Shown: in pieces, positions 51,795-61,693 of the stretch
Numbering within the stretch: the first letter of the stretch is position 1
Layout: every line of letters starts with the position of its first letter
Assembly: GCF_014323405.1 (NCBI RefSeq)
Contig: NZ_JACRWE010000003.1
Location: forward strand, 372,001 to 436,000
DNA from: Romboutsia faecis
GTDB lineage: Bacteria > Bacillota > Clostridia > Peptostreptococcales > Peptostreptococcaceae
Direction of reading: 5' to 3'
DNA: 64,000 nucleotides
Position numbers and translations under genes: made by a program
Notes under the pieces: generated by a model
What the model was told of the DNA's origin: nothing
Seen by the model: the letters and a program-made list of their open reading frames with translations, nothing else
Database searches by the model: none

Positions 51795-53729
51795 TTATTT
51801 ATCAATTGGTTTTTTTAGTATTGATAATAATATCATACCCACTACTGAACCTACACATATTGCTATTAAGTATCCTATTGGATTTGATATGACCGGAATT
51901 ACAAATATTCCTCCATGAGGAGCTCTTAAAGCTGAACCGAATAACATACTTAATGCTCCTGCAATTCCAGAGCCTACAACACATGCTGGTATTACATGTA
52001 TTGGATCTGCTGCTGCAAATGGTATAGCTCCTTCAGTTATAAAAGATAATCCCATAACATAATTAACAATACCAGATTTTCTTTCTTCTTCTGTAAATCT
52101 ATTTTTAAAGAATGTAGTTGCTAAAGCTATTGCAAGAGGAGGAACCATACCACCTGCCATTACTGCTGCCATTACTTCAAATTGACCTGCTTCTAGTGCA
52201 GCAATACCAAACACGTATGCAGCTTTATTTACTGGTCCTCCCATATCAACTGCCATCATAGCTCCTACAACTATTCCTAATAGTAACCTAGAACTTCCCC
52301 CTAGACCCATTAAGAAATTAGTCATTCCATTATTTAAAGCGACTACTGGTGGCATTACTATAAATGTCATTAATAATGATATTATAAATGTTCCTAATAA
52401 AGGAAACAGAAGTATTGGTTTTATACCTTCTAAAGCTTGTGGTAAAGAGCTAAACAATTTCTTAAGTCCAATTACTAAATAACCAGCTAAGAACCCAGCT
52501 ATTAAAGCTCCTAGGAATCCTGCTCCGCCTTCTTTGGCTATTATTCCACCTACAAATCCAACTACTAATGCAGGTCTATCGGCAATAGAAAAAGCAATAT
52601 ATCCCGCAAGAACTGGTAACATAAAATCAAATGCGTATCCACCTATCATATTTAAATATGCTGCTATTGGTGTGTTTTTACCAAAATTAGCTGGGTCTAT
52701 TTCGTAGTTATCAAATAAGAAAGATAGTGCTATAAGAATACCTCCTGCTACAACAAATGGCAGCATATTTGAAACACCGTTCATTAGATTTTTATAAATC
52801 TTTCTAAGTGCACCTTCTTCTTCAATTAAATCTTCATTTGAGTTTTTAGTATAACTTGAACTATGATATATAGGAGCTTCTCCTTTTACAGCTTTATCTA
52901 TAAGTTCATCTGCTTTGTGTATTCCATTTGCAACCTTTGTTATTATAACTTTCTTACCATTAAACCTTGCCATATCAACATTTTTATCAGCTGCAATTAT
53001 TATACAGTTAGCATGTTCTATTTCCTCGTTAGTTAATATATTTTTAGCTCCTGAAGAGCCATTAGTTTCTACTTTTATCGAAACCCCTTTTTGATTTGCA
53101 GTTTTATTTAAACTTTCTGCAGCCATAAATGTGTGTGCTATACCTGTTGGACAAGCTGTTACTGCAAGAACCTTAGGATATTTCAACTCTATTTCTTCTT
53201 GAATTTCTTCTTTTATTTCTACTGCATCATTTTCTAGTTTTATTTCTTCTTTTTCATATTCTTCTGGAAACTTTTCAATCTCTTTTTGATTTATCAAATC
53301 TAAGAATTCATCCTTTGAATTAGCATTAATCAATTTTGCTCTAAACTCTTCATCCATAAGTATTGTAGAAAGTCTTGCTAATACTTCTAGATGTGTATTA
53401 TTAGCACCATCTGGTGCTGCAATCATAAAAAATAAATTTGCTAAACTACCATCAAAGGCCTCATAATCTATACCATCTTTACTTATACCAATTGATAATG
53501 ATGCTTTTTTTACGGCAGTAGTTTTAGCATGTGGAATTGCTATTCCTTCTCCTATACCCGTTGTACTCAACTCTTCACGAGCTAAAATTGCTTTCTTATA
53601 TTCTTCTTTATTTTTTAAATTTCCACTACCATACATTAGTTCTACTAATTCATCAATTACATCTAATTTATTTTTAGATTTTAAATTTAAGTTAATAGAC
53701 TTTTTATCTATTAAGTCTGTAATTCTCAT
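51795..53729 (-). CDS. fruA: PTS fructose transporter, fused IIA-IIB-IIC
   Basis: The product is 644 residues. IIA (1-150) has phospho-His67 (AIPHAKT). IIB (about 183-285) has phospho-Cys193 (VTACPTGIAHTFMAAE). IIC (310-640) is membrane-embedded with PVVAGGILIALSFLFDN, FIAFSIADRPALVVGF and ITEGAIPFAAADP. It imports fructose as fructose 1-phosphate, the substrate of the kinase encoded 12 bases upstream. The operon lacks a FruR/DeoR regulator gene. Confidence 0.96.
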   Translation of the reverse strand: MRITDLIDKKSINLNLKSKNKLDVIDELVELMYGSGNLKNKEEYKKAILAREELSTTGIGEGIAIPHAKTTAVKKASLSIGISKDGIDYEAFDGSLANLFFMIAAPDGANNTHLEVLARLSTILMDEEFRAKLINANSKDEFLDLINQKEIEKFPEEYEKEEIKLENDAVEIKEEIQEEIELKYPKVLAVTACPTGIAHTFMAAESLNKTANQKGVSIKVETNGSSGAKNILTNEEIEHANCIIIAADKNVDMARFNGKKVIITKVANGIHKADELIDKAVKGEAPIYHSSSYTKNSNEDLIEEEGALRKIYKNLMNGVSNMLPFVVAGGILIALSFLFDNYEIDPANFGKNTPIAAYLNMIGGYAFDFMLPVLAGYIAFSIADRPALVVGFVGGIIAKEGGAGFLGALIAGFLAGYLVIGLKKLFSSLPQALEGIKPILLFPLLGTFIISLLMTFIVMPPVVALNNGMTNFLMGLGGSSRLLLGIVVGAMMAVDMGGPVNKAAYVFGIAALEAGQFEVMAAVMAGGMVPPLAIALATTFFKNRFTEEERKSGIVNYVMGLSFITEGAIPFAAADPIHVIPACVVGSGIAGALSMLFGSALRAPHGGIFVIPVISNPIGYLIAICVGSVVGMILLSILKKPIDK

Positions 53730-53741
53730 ATTTTACCTCCT

Positions 53742-54659
53742 TTACATTTTGCATACTATAATTTGCTCTTTGATCTCATCAATAAATTCTTTAGTTGCAA
53801 TATCGTATGAGAATGCAGTAGCTCCTCCTGATGCTGCCCCTAATTTTAAACCTTCTAAGTAACTATTTGTATCTAAGTACCCTGCGATGAACCCCGCTAC
53901 CATAGAATCTCCTGCACCTACTGAATTTTTTACGATGCCTTTAGCTACATTACTTACATATACTTCATCATTTTCTGTTAAAAGTAATGCTCCATCTTTC
54001 CCCATAGATACTAAAACATTTAAGGCACCCATTTCTTTTAGCTTCTTAGAATACTTTATTATTTCTTCGTTACTATTTAGTTTTACATTAAATATTTCTT
54101 CTAATTCATGGTTATTTGGTTTAATTAAAAATGGTTTATATTTTAGTACATTTAATAATAAGTTTTTAGTTGCATCAACTACAACCTTTACTCCTTTATT
54201 TTTTATTCTATCCATTATGTTTTCATATAATTTATCATCAAGTGTTGATGGTATGCTTCCAGCTAAAACTAAGATATCATCACTATTTAAGTTATCTAAT
54301 ATTTTATAAAGTTCATTAAGTTCATCATTAGTAATTACTGGTCCTTTGCCATTTATCTCGGTTTCTTCTTTTCCTTTAACCTTTACATTTATCCTTGTAA
54401 ATCCGTTTTTTAATTTTATAAATTTATTATTTATTCCTTTTTCCACTAAAGTATTGACAATAAACTCTCCTGTAAATCCACTTATAAATCCTAGTGCGGT
54501 ATTTTCATATCCTAATTGTTTTAGCATATTAGAGACATTTATTCCCTTTCCCCCTGCATAAACTTTTTCATCTTCTACTCTATTTATACTCCCAATTTCT
54601 AAGTTATCTAAATTTATTAAATAATCAATTGCTGGATTAAGTGTCACTGTATATATCAT
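53742..54659 (-). CDS. fruK: 1-phosphofructokinase
   Basis: The product is 305 residues of the PfkB family. It opens MIYTVTLNPAIDYLINLDNLEIGSINRVEDEKVYAGGKGINVSNMLKQLG, with signature 1 (GGKGINVS) typical of FruK/LacC. Signature 2 is GIVKNSVGAGDSMVAGFIAGYL, with the catalytic Asp in GAGDS. It phosphorylates fructose 1-phosphate to fructose 1,6-bisphosphate. It is the first gene of the operon with the fructose PTS. GAGGTG precedes the start. Confidence 0.95.
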   Translation of the reverse strand: MIYTVTLNPAIDYLINLDNLEIGSINRVEDEKVYAGGKGINVSNMLKQLGYENTALGFISGFTGEFIVNTLVEKGINNKFIKLKNGFTRINVKVKGKEETEINGKGPVITNDELNELYKILDNLNSDDILVLAGSIPSTLDDKLYENIMDRIKNKGVKVVVDATKNLLLNVLKYKPFLIKPNNHELEEIFNVKLNSNEEIIKYSKKLKEMGALNVLVSMGKDGALLLTENDEVYVSNVAKGIVKNSVGAGDSMVAGFIAGYLDTNSYLEGLKLGAASGGATAFSYDIATKEFIDEIKEQIIVCKM

Positions 54660-54721
54660 GTTTTCACCTCTTTTTTCTTATATTTATATAATATTTTGAA
54701 ACCATTTCCCTGAAAGTTAAA

Positions 54722-54755
54722 AAATTTCTCTTAGTCAAAAGAGAAATTTATTCAA
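54722..54755 (-). terminator. Hairpin with T-run upstream of fruK
   Basis: The perfect stem AAATTTCTCTT / AAGAGAAATTT has a 5-nt loop and on the minus strand is followed by TTTTTT. It lies about 60 bases before fruK on the same strand. It is either the terminator of the decayed gene upstream or a leader attenuator of the fructose operon. Confidence 0.65.
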
Positions 54756-54783
54756 ATTTATTATTTAGTTTATCCTTTTTTAA

Positions 54784-55010
54784 TTAAACATATTTCTAAA
54801 CTTATCAAAACTTTGATTTTCACATATATTTATTACCTTTGCGATAGAATCAACTCTTATATATATCAGAAAATAGTTCTTCATAATCTAGTATTAAGTC
54901 TGTATCAATTGCCATTATAATTAATAATCTTACTTCATTAATTTCCCGCTTTATAGACTTTTTTAAAATTCCTACTACTATTGTATTTTTAAATATTTTC
55001 TATATTAATC
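54784..55010 (-). pseudogene. Decayed small helical protein, frameshifted in a TA run
   Basis: The minus strand reads IKREINEVRLLIIMAIDTDLILDYEELFSDIY to the TATATATAT run at 54858-54866. It then continues one frame over as IRVDSIAKVINICENQSFDKFRNMFN and ends at a stop. No start codon is evident. I cannot name the family. The 418-base gap between fruK and the 133-residue gene otherwise holds the two hairpins. Confidence 0.45.
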
Positions 55011-55014
55011 AAAG

Positions 55015-55040
55015 ATAACTAAGCTAAAGCTTAGTTATTT
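55015..55040 (-). terminator. Short terminator of the 133-residue gene
   Basis: AACTAAGC / GCTTAGTT with a small loop, 40 bases after the stop codon. The T-run is weak. Confidence 0.45.
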
Positions 55041-55077
55041 TGATCATAATTTATTTTATTAACTATATAACATTATT

Positions 55078-55479
55078 TTATTTAGCCTTTAAGCAAGCTA
55101 ATTTTTTTTCATTTAGTTCAAAATTGTAATAATATCTTATAGTAACTTTCTTCATTTCTAATAAACTCTGACTATAGATTCCATTATATTCGTAAAATTG
55201 TTGCCTAACGTCATAAAAATCAAGACTACTAGATTCACTTATTAAATATTCTATAAAATTTGAATATATTTCATAATTATAAATAATTCCTAATGCTATA
55301 TCATAATCGTTTAATATGAATATGTAGTATTTATCATTTATAAAATATGATATTAGTTCAGATCTCCCTCTTAAGTCAATTATATCTATTATTTTTATTT
55401 CATTTGTATCTATATCATTGACCTTGAAATATAACCCTAGTATTGTCTCCTTAAAATCAAACATTGTTTTTAATTTCAA
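55078..55479 (-). CDS. Unrecognised 133-residue protein
   Basis: The product is Tyr/Ile/Asp-rich with no signal or membrane segment. It reads as alternating strands (ETILGLYFKVNDIDTNEIKIIDIIDLRGRSELISYFINDKYYIFILNDYDIALGIIYN) and a C-terminal helix. AGGAGGGG precedes the ATG. It resembles in composition, though not in motif, the protein at 20922-21341. Function unknown. Confidence 0.6.
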   Translation of the reverse strand: MKLKTMFDFKETILGLYFKVNDIDTNEIKIIDIIDLRGRSELISYFINDKYYIFILNDYDIALGIIYNYEIYSNFIEYLISESSSLDFYDVRQQFYEYNGIYSQSLLEMKKVTIRYYYNFELNEKKLACLKAK

Positions 55480-55770
55480 AATATCCCCTCCTTAATTTAT
55501 ATTAAGCATGTATAATATTAATATAAATTTAGGATATTTTGATTGAATTCGTGTTAATATATCAATTATTGACGCGAATTTTAAAAATTTATTTAATTTA
55601 CTATAAAAAACTGACAGTAACTATACTGATAATTATAATATTTGCCAGTAACAAGTCAGTGTCAGTTTAAATATAAGTATTATTTTTTGCTAAAAATTAT
55701 CTAGTATAACTTTGTGATTATTGGGAATATTTATGTATAATCAAATCCCATTTCTAATAATCCACAAATC

Positions 55771-56652
55771 TTACTCATATACCGAGTATTCTTTCCATAT
55801 AGTTTCTAAATCATCAAAGTATTCTTTAATATCTTCTTTTTCCTTCATTCCAACAGATATTACAAGTGCATTAGCTACACTTAATGCTGGTACTAAAGAG
55901 TCAACGAAAGAAGCCATATTACTTTTAACTAATAAAGTATTATCTGAAATAGAAGCTACCGGTGCAAACATACTATCTGTTATAGATATTATATGTGCTC
56001 CTTTACTTTTTGCATATTTTGCTACTTGATAAGACTTTCTAGAATATCTTGGGAAACTAATTGTGATTAGTACATCATCTTCATTTACTCTTACAACTTG
56101 TTCGAATGCATCTCCCATGTCCATTCTTATTATGTGAACATTATCAAGTATTATATCAAGATAAAATCCTAAATATTGAGCTATAGTGAATGAACTTCTC
56201 ATCCCTAAGATATATATTTTTCTCGCTTTTAGTATTTTATCAGCAGCACCTTTAAATGCATTTTCATCTATAGCATCTAAAGTATCTCTTATATTGTCTA
56301 TATCACTTTTTAAAACTTTATTAAGTATAGTTGAATCATCAGAATACTGATCATGGGCCATCTCAACTCTTTGAACTGTAGTTAATTTATTTTTTATAAG
56401 TTCTTGTAGTGCTTCTTGTAGCTTAGGATACCCTGAGTAGCCTAAAGCATTTGCGAACCTTACTACAGTTGATTCACTAACACCTACAGCCTCACCTAGC
56501 TTACATGCCGTCATAAATGCGACCTTATCATAATTTTTTAATATATATTGAGCAATGATTTTTTGTCCTTTACTTAATCTTGCATATTGAGCTTGTATAT
56601 TTGAAATAAGATGTTTTCCATCTTTCATTTCTAATTTTTCTTTATTGTCCAT
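55771..56652 (-). CDS. RpiR/MurR-family transcriptional regulator
   Basis: The product is 293 residues. The N-terminal HTH_6 domain is LISNIQAQYARLSKGQKIIAQYILKNYDKVAFMTACKLGEAVGVSESTVVRFANALGYSGYPKLQEALQ. The C-terminal SIS domain (about 130-270) has KILKARKIYILGMRSSFTIAQYLGFYLDII and VLITISFPRYSRKSYQVAKYAKSKGAHIISITDS. Such regulators bind phosphosugars. Its target is unclear; the closest sugar genes are the fructose operon 1.1 kb downstream. AAGGAG precedes the ATG. Confidence 0.93.
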   Translation of the reverse strand: MDNKEKLEMKDGKHLISNIQAQYARLSKGQKIIAQYILKNYDKVAFMTACKLGEAVGVSESTVVRFANALGYSGYPKLQEALQELIKNKLTTVQRVEMAHDQYSDDSTILNKVLKSDIDNIRDTLDAIDENAFKGAADKILKARKIYILGMRSSFTIAQYLGFYLDIILDNVHIIRMDMGDAFEQVVRVNEDDVLITISFPRYSRKSYQVAKYAKSKGAHIISITDSMFAPVASISDNTLLVKSNMASFVDSLVPALSVANALVISVGMKEKEDIKEYFDDLETIWKEYSVYE

Positions 56653-56783
56653 AAATTTCTCCTTTTAGCAGAACGAATACTGTTCTTTTACACTCCTAGA
56701 ATTATCTAAAATCATTATATCACTTTTATGTATATTTTTTAAAGAGTGAATGAAACTTTTTTGTTTATGCACAATTTTGTATA

Positions 56784-57365
56784 TTAATACTCTTTTTTCT
56801 TTTCGATCAATATTAATTGTGGAGGATTATTGATTTGATTTACAAATTTACTTTCTAGAACATTAAATTCATTTTGATCTAAGTTTTGTACAAATTCATA
56901 AACTTCATTTTTTTCTTCCATTCCACCTTCATGACCTGTATATATAGCAATACTAATAATACCATGAGGCTTTAAAAGTTTTAAAGATGACTTTATTGCC
57001 TTAATCGTAGTATCAGGTTTTGTTATTACATTATGATCAGCCCTTGGTAAATAACCTAAGTTGAATAATACTACTGAAACTCCATCTTTAACATAATTAT
57101 CTATATTTTCATGACCATCTAGTATAAGACTAACTCTATCTAATAAACCTTCTTTTTCTAATCTTTTTTTCGTTGATTTTAATGCTTCTTCTTGTATATC
57201 AAAACTATACACAAATCCATTTTCACCAACTTTTTCAGCTAGATATTTAGTATCATACCCATTTCCCATCGTAGCATCGATTGCTATGTCACCTTCATTT
57301 ATTACGTCTTCTATAAATAACTTATTTATTTCTGTAATTTTTGTTAAATATTTAGCTTTAATCAT
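56784..57365 (-). CDS. mnmM: tRNA mnm5s2U-type methyltransferase MnmM (YtqB family)
   Basis: The product is 193 residues of the PF06962 family. The SAM-binding motif I is AIDATMGNGYDTKYLAEKVG. The family hallmarks are FNLGYLPRADHNVITKPDTTIKAIKSSLKLLKPHGIISIAIYTGHEGGMEEKNEV and a final NQINNPPQLILIEK. In Bacillus subtilis YtqB (MnmM) methylates 5-aminomethyl-2-thiouridine at the tRNA wobble position. It follows the pseudouridine synthase gene by 11 bases, forming an RNA-modification operon. Confidence 0.9.
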   Translation of the reverse strand: MIKAKYLTKITEINKLFIEDVINEGDIAIDATMGNGYDTKYLAEKVGENGFVYSFDIQEEALKSTKKRLEKEGLLDRVSLILDGHENIDNYVKDGVSVVLFNLGYLPRADHNVITKPDTTIKAIKSSLKLLKPHGIISIAIYTGHEGGMEEKNEVYEFVQNLDQNEFNVLESKFVNQINNPPQLILIEKKKEY

Positions 57366-57376
57366 TTATTGCACCT

Positions 57377-58093
57377 CTATTTTATACCTTTTAAGTATTC
57401 TACTTCTTCTTTTGTCAAATGTCTATATTCACCTATTTTAAGACCTCTTAGTTTAATATCTCCCATTGCAACTCTTCTAAGTCTTAGTACAGGATGATTA
57501 ATAGCTTTACACATTTTCCTAACTTGTCTATTTCTTCCTTCATGTATTTTAATTTCGCATTTAGAATAATTTTTTTCTTCATTTACATCTACTACTCTTA
57601 TTTTAGCTGGAGCAGTTTTATAATCTTCTATTTCTAAACCATCTCTAAAGTTTTTAAGTTCTTCGTATGTAGGATGACCTTTTACTAATGCTACATATGT
57701 TTTATCTACTTCATGTTTTGGATGAGTTAGTTTATATGTTAAATCTCCATCATTAGTAAGTATTAAAAGACCACTTGTTTCATAATCAAGTCTACCAATT
57801 GGATAAACTCTTTCTTTTATATCTGTAACTAAATCTAATACACTAGGTCTATCAAATTGATCTTTTACAGTTGTTATGTAGCCTTCTGGTTTATTTAAGA
57901 CTATATAAACATAGTTTTCACTTAAACTTATTAATTTTTCATCTATTTCAACTACATCTTTATTTTCATCTATGTTAAATGATAACTCTGTAACTATTTC
58001 ACCATTAACTTTTACTCTTCTATCTAATATTATCTCTTCAGCTTTTCTTCTTGATGCAACACCACAAGAAGCTATATATTTATTTATTCTCAT
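57377..58093 (-). CDS. rluB: 23S rRNA pseudouridine synthase, RluB/RsuA family
   Basis: The product is 238 residues. The S4 RNA-binding domain (1-60: RINKYIASCGVASRRKAEEIILDRRVKVNGEIV) is followed by the catalytic domain. The RsuA-family catalytic Asp lies in YPIGRLDYETSGLLILTNDG, and the later KIHEGRNRQVRKMCKAINHPVLRLRRVAMG motif is present. RluB modifies 23S rRNA near position 2605; RsuA would be the alternative. AAGG precedes the start. First gene of the operon with mnmM. Confidence 0.92.
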   Translation of the reverse strand: MRINKYIASCGVASRRKAEEIILDRRVKVNGEIVTELSFNIDENKDVVEIDEKLISLSENYVYIVLNKPEGYITTVKDQFDRPSVLDLVTDIKERVYPIGRLDYETSGLLILTNDGDLTYKLTHPKHEVDKTYVALVKGHPTYEELKNFRDGLEIEDYKTAPAKIRVVDVNEEKNYSKCEIKIHEGRNRQVRKMCKAINHPVLRLRRVAMGDIKLRGLKIGEYRHLTKEEVEYLKGIK

Positions 58094-58292
58094 AACTTAA
58101 CCTTTCCTTATTAATTATTTAATTAGATACTATATTTTCTCATTTCTTTTCTATAATATAATACCTCATTATTAAAATCAAAGCATTTATTACAAATTTC
58201 TTAACTTTTAATATTTAACTATAATATGCCTTTAAATTATATTAATTATATTATATACTAATTTTAAAATATTTAAAAACTTAGGAGGTAAT

Positions 58293-59387
58293 ATGATTTC
58301 AAAAGAAGACATAAAGCATTATATATTTTTGGCTTTAGTAGCTATTTTGCTTTATAAATTCATTAATAACCCTATGCAATTTATTTCAGGAATAGGTGGT
58401 TTTGCTAACTTTTTCAGCCCTTTTCTTATAGGAATTTTAATCGCACTACTAATAAATCCTTTAGTAATGTTTTTTGAGAAGAAATTTAATCTACGCAGAT
58501 TATTGAATATACTTATATCTTATATAATCGTTTTTATACTTATATTCTTAGGTTTTAAGTTACTTATTCCATCAATAGTAGATACTCTAAATAAATTAAT
58601 ACAAGAAATTCCTACATATATTGATATGATTAACACTTTCTTAAGTAAGTATATGACAAAGGCTGAATTCTTCAATAGCATTGCTCCTCATTTACAGGAA
58701 AACTTAAATAGCATATTAACAAGAGTAGTTAACATACTTACAACATTCTCTTCTAATCTTTTAGTACATATATCAAGTATAACTTCTTTATTATTTGACA
58801 TAATAATGGGCTTAATACTTTCGATATATATGATATTCGATAAAGAAAAAATAGGCTTAGGTTGTAAGAAAATACTTTATTCTACAGTTAGTAGAACTAA
58901 AGCTGACGAGACTGTAGAATTCTTTAAAATGTCTCATGATATATTTTATAATTATATAATAGGTAAGATTATAGATTCTCTTATAATTGGGGCAATTGCA
59001 TTTGTAGGATTCCAATTTATAATAAAAATAGATAATACATTATTCTTATCATTTATAGTTTTCTTAACAAATATAATACCTTACTTTGGACCATTCATTG
59101 GTGCCGTACCACCAATACTTATGACTTTAGTATATAGCCCTGTTAAAGCTTTTTGGGTTGCTATTTTCATATTAATACTTCAGCAAGTAGATGGAAACTT
59201 CATCGGACCTAAGGTAATGGGTGATTCAGTTGGTCTTAGTCCTCTTTGGATTATATCTGCTGTTTTAATCGGCTCTAATTTATTTGGTTTAATAGGAGTA
59301 TTTTTATCTGTTCCCGTAGCCGCAGTAATTAAAGCTTCAATAGATAAATACGTAGAAAAAAGACTTTATATAAATGACTCAAAATAA
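58293..59387 (+). CDS. AI-2E family transporter, second paralog
   Basis: The product is 364 residues with seven to eight membrane segments. The family motifs are FLTNIIPYFGPFIGAVPPILMTLVYSPVKAFWVAIFILILQQVDGNFIGPKVMGDSVGLSPLWIISAVLIGSNLFGLIGVFLSVPVAAVIKA. It is related to, but clearly diverged from, the protein at 19673-20794 (for example QQVDGNFIGP against QQLDGKFVYP). GGAGGT precedes the ATG closely. Monocistronic; substrate unknown. Confidence 0.93.
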   Translation: MISKEDIKHYIFLALVAILLYKFINNPMQFISGIGGFANFFSPFLIGILIALLINPLVMFFEKKFNLRRLLNILISYIIVFILIFLGFKLLIPSIVDTLNKLIQEIPTYIDMINTFLSKYMTKAEFFNSIAPHLQENLNSILTRVVNILTTFSSNLLVHISSITSLLFDIIMGLILSIYMIFDKEKIGLGCKKILYSTVSRTKADETVEFFKMSHDIFYNYIIGKIIDSLIIGAIAFVGFQFIIKIDNTLFLSFIVFLTNIIPYFGPFIGAVPPILMTLVYSPVKAFWVAIFILILQQVDGNFIGPKVMGDSVGLSPLWIISAVLIGSNLFGLIGVFLSVPVAAVIKASIDKYVEKRLYINDSK

Positions 59388-59424
59388 TAAAAAAGTTGCC
59401 TTCTAATTAAGGCAACTTTTTTAT
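59387..59424 (+). terminator. Terminator of the second AI-2E gene
   Basis: AAAAAAGTTGCCTT / AAGGCAACTTTTTT with a 9-nt loop, directly after the stop codon. Confidence 0.9.
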
Positions 59425-59502
59425 TTGTTATAAAATTTTTTAAAATATTCAAATTTATAACTAACTTGTTTATGGTTATAAAAACAAATATAAATGAGAT
59501 TT

Positions 59503-60117
59503 TTATTGTACCAAAGGTGCTTCTTCTATAATTGAATTTTGATTTGTATTTCCCTGAATTTCGCTAGTACCTTCATTTGTATTTTCGTTATTTTCAGTAT
59601 TTTTATTATTCAATTGTTCTTCTTCCTCTTGCTTTTTCTTTTCTTCTTCTTCTCTTAATGACTCTTCATATTTTACTAATTGCTGACTTGCTTTATATGC
59701 ATCTTTGCTAGCTGCAGTTTTAGCATCTTCTTTTCTTTTTCTTTCAGCTTCTTTTTGACTTTCATATAACTTTTTAATTTCTTTTAACTCATTAGATGCT
59801 TCACTTTTTATTAGTTGTGAACCATTTTTTATTTTTTCAATAGCCTCAAGTTCTTCAATAGCTTTTTTATAATTTGTTTTAGATTTATAACTATCTACAT
59901 TTATCATTCTCATTGCTTGCATATACATCGATCTTGCATGTTCATCAGAACTATTTTCGTCTAAAGCATTAGATAATAATTTCATTGCATCTGAGTACTT
60001 ATGAGCCTCTAGTGCAATCTTTCCTTCTTCTACTAAATTACTTTCTTCTGTTTTAGATGTACACCCTATCATAAATATTGATAATAAAGTTATGATTAGT
60101 ACTATTTTCTTCTTCAT
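59503..60117 (-). CDS. Coiled-coil lipoprotein of unknown function
   Basis: The product is 204 residues. It has a lipobox (MIGC, Cys19). A TPR-like helical part (EEGKIALEAHKYSDAMKLLSNALDENSSDEHARSMYMQAMRMI) leads to a charged coiled coil (KKLYESQKEAERKRKEDAKTAASKDAYKASQ). The Glu/Asn-rich tail (EEEEKKKQEEEEQLNNKNTENNENTNEG) is low-complexity. It probably sits on the outer face of the membrane, with the tail in the wall. GGAGGGA precedes the start. Confidence 0.8.
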   Translation of the reverse strand: MKKKIVLIITLLSIFMIGCTSKTEESNLVEEGKIALEAHKYSDAMKLLSNALDENSSDEHARSMYMQAMRMINVDSYKSKTNYKKAIEELEAIEKIKNGSQLIKSEASNELKEIKKLYESQKEAERKRKEDAKTAASKDAYKASQQLVKYEESLREEEEKKKQEEEEQLNNKNTENNENTNEGTSEIQGNTNQNSIIEEAPLVQ

Positions 60118-60307
60118 TGAATCCCTCCTTATTACCTCTAGTTAATTTTACCACAATTGTATAAGTTTTGGACATAAGTTAGAAGAATATTGTAAAAAAT
60201 TATATATATTTGTTATTTTTATGGTATTTTTAATATTTCATGATGTTTTTTACTTAATTTTATGTTATGATATTTTACTTAATATATTATAGGAAAATAT
60301 TAATTCT

Positions 60308-60360
60308 TAATAAAAAAGCAGGTGCTATTTTAATTTTTTTAATAGCACCTGCTTTTATTC
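60308..60360 (-). terminator. Terminator of the lysC-lysA operon
   Basis: A 19-bp arm (AAAAGCAGGTGCTATT / AATAGCACCTGCTTTT plus flanks) surrounds an A/T loop and lies 22 bases after the lysA stop codon. Confidence 0.9.
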
Positions 60361-60381
60361 TTTTATAAAATAAATAAAAAT

Positions 60382-61677
60382 TTATATTAATTCTAACTCT
60401 AAAAGTTCATCGTATGTTTGTCTTTTGCATACGAGGTTAGCTTTTCCGTTAGATACCATCACAACTGCTGGTTTAGGTATTTTATTATAGTTTGAAGCCA
60501 TGGAATAACCATATGCCCCTGTAGAAGTCGTAATTAAGATATCTCCACTTTCTATATCCATTATATTAGCATGAGTTATTAATATGTCACCACTTTCACA
60601 ACATTTACCAGCAACTGTAACATTATTTACTTTTTCATATTTCATTTTATTAACAATACTGCATTCATATCCAGCTTTATATAATGAAGGTCTTATGTTA
60701 TCAGTCATACCCCCATCTACACTTACATATGTCCTTACATTTTTAATATCTTTTATAGATCCTATAGTATATAATGTACTACCTGCATTGGCTGAAATTG
60801 ACCTTCCTGGCTCTATTATAAGTGTTGGTACTTTTATACCTATTTCCTTACATTTAACTTCTGTTCTATTTATTATAGCTTCACAAAATTCTTTTATAGT
60901 TTTTGGCTTATCTTCTTTAGTGTAATATACACCTATACCTCCACCTAAGTCTATTTCTTTTAAATCTATATTGTATTTTTCTTTAATTTCTTTTATTAAA
61001 TCTATCATTATATCAACTTCATCTATAAATGGCTGTATATCAAATATTTGAGAGCCTATATGAGCATGAAGTCCAACTAACTTTATATGTTTATACTTAG
61101 ATAATTTTTCTATAGCTTCATATAAATCTCCATTTATTAATGCAAATCCAAATTTAGAGTCTATTTGACCTGTCTTTATATAATCATGTGTATGAGCTTC
61201 AATTCCTGGAGTTATCCTAAAATAAATTTCTTGTATTTTATTGTTTTCTTTGCAAATTTCTTCTATTATATCAAGTTCATAAAAATTATCTACTACAAAT
61301 CTTCCGACACCCAACTTAATTCCCATTTTTATTTCATCAATTGTTTTATTATTTCCATGAAATAATATATTCTCCATTGGAAAATTTGCCTTATGTGCAG
61401 TATATAGTTCTCCTCCTGAAACTACATCTAGACATAAATTTTCCTCTTTAATAAGGTTACACATATATAAAGTTAAAAATGCCTTTCCTGCATATGCAAC
61501 TTTATTACTATTTTCATCGACTTTAAAATATTTTCTATACTCTCTACAATTTTCTCTTATTAAATTTTCATCAAATATATAAAGTGGTGTTGAGTATTTA
61601 TTTGCTAAGTCTACACAACTAACTCCCCCGATGTATAATGTATTATTCTTAATAGACATATTCCCATGTAGTTTCAT
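60382..61677 (-). CDS. lysA: Diaminopimelate decarboxylase
   Basis: The product is 431 residues. The PLP-lysine lies in NKVAYAGKAFLTLYMC (A-x-K-A pattern). The glycine loop is EIDLGGGIGVYY, and the substrate site is EPGRSISANAG. The cysteine of the partner active site is in AGKCCESGDILI, and GAYGYSMASNYNKIPKPA marks the C-terminal barrel. It makes L-lysine from meso-diaminopimelate in the last step of lysine synthesis. It is 16 bases downstream of lysC, so both are under the riboswitch. Confidence 0.96.
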   Translation of the reverse strand: MKLHGNMSIKNNTLYIGGVSCVDLANKYSTPLYIFDENLIRENCREYRKYFKVDENSNKVAYAGKAFLTLYMCNLIKEENLCLDVVSGGELYTAHKANFPMENILFHGNNKTIDEIKMGIKLGVGRFVVDNFYELDIIEEICKENNKIQEIYFRITPGIEAHTHDYIKTGQIDSKFGFALINGDLYEAIEKLSKYKHIKLVGLHAHIGSQIFDIQPFIDEVDIMIDLIKEIKEKYNIDLKEIDLGGGIGVYYTKEDKPKTIKEFCEAIINRTEVKCKEIGIKVPTLIIEPGRSISANAGSTLYTIGSIKDIKNVRTYVSVDGGMTDNIRPSLYKAGYECSIVNKMKYEKVNNVTVAGKCCESGDILITHANIMDIESGDILITTSTGAYGYSMASNYNKIPKPAVVMVSNGKANLVCKRQTYDELLELELI

Positions 61678-61693
61678 AGTACCCTCCTAAATT

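Noticed and set aside
51802..51984. Second-frame coding region inside the fructose PTS gene
   Set aside because: It overlaps the strongly conserved IIC domain and has no ribosome site.
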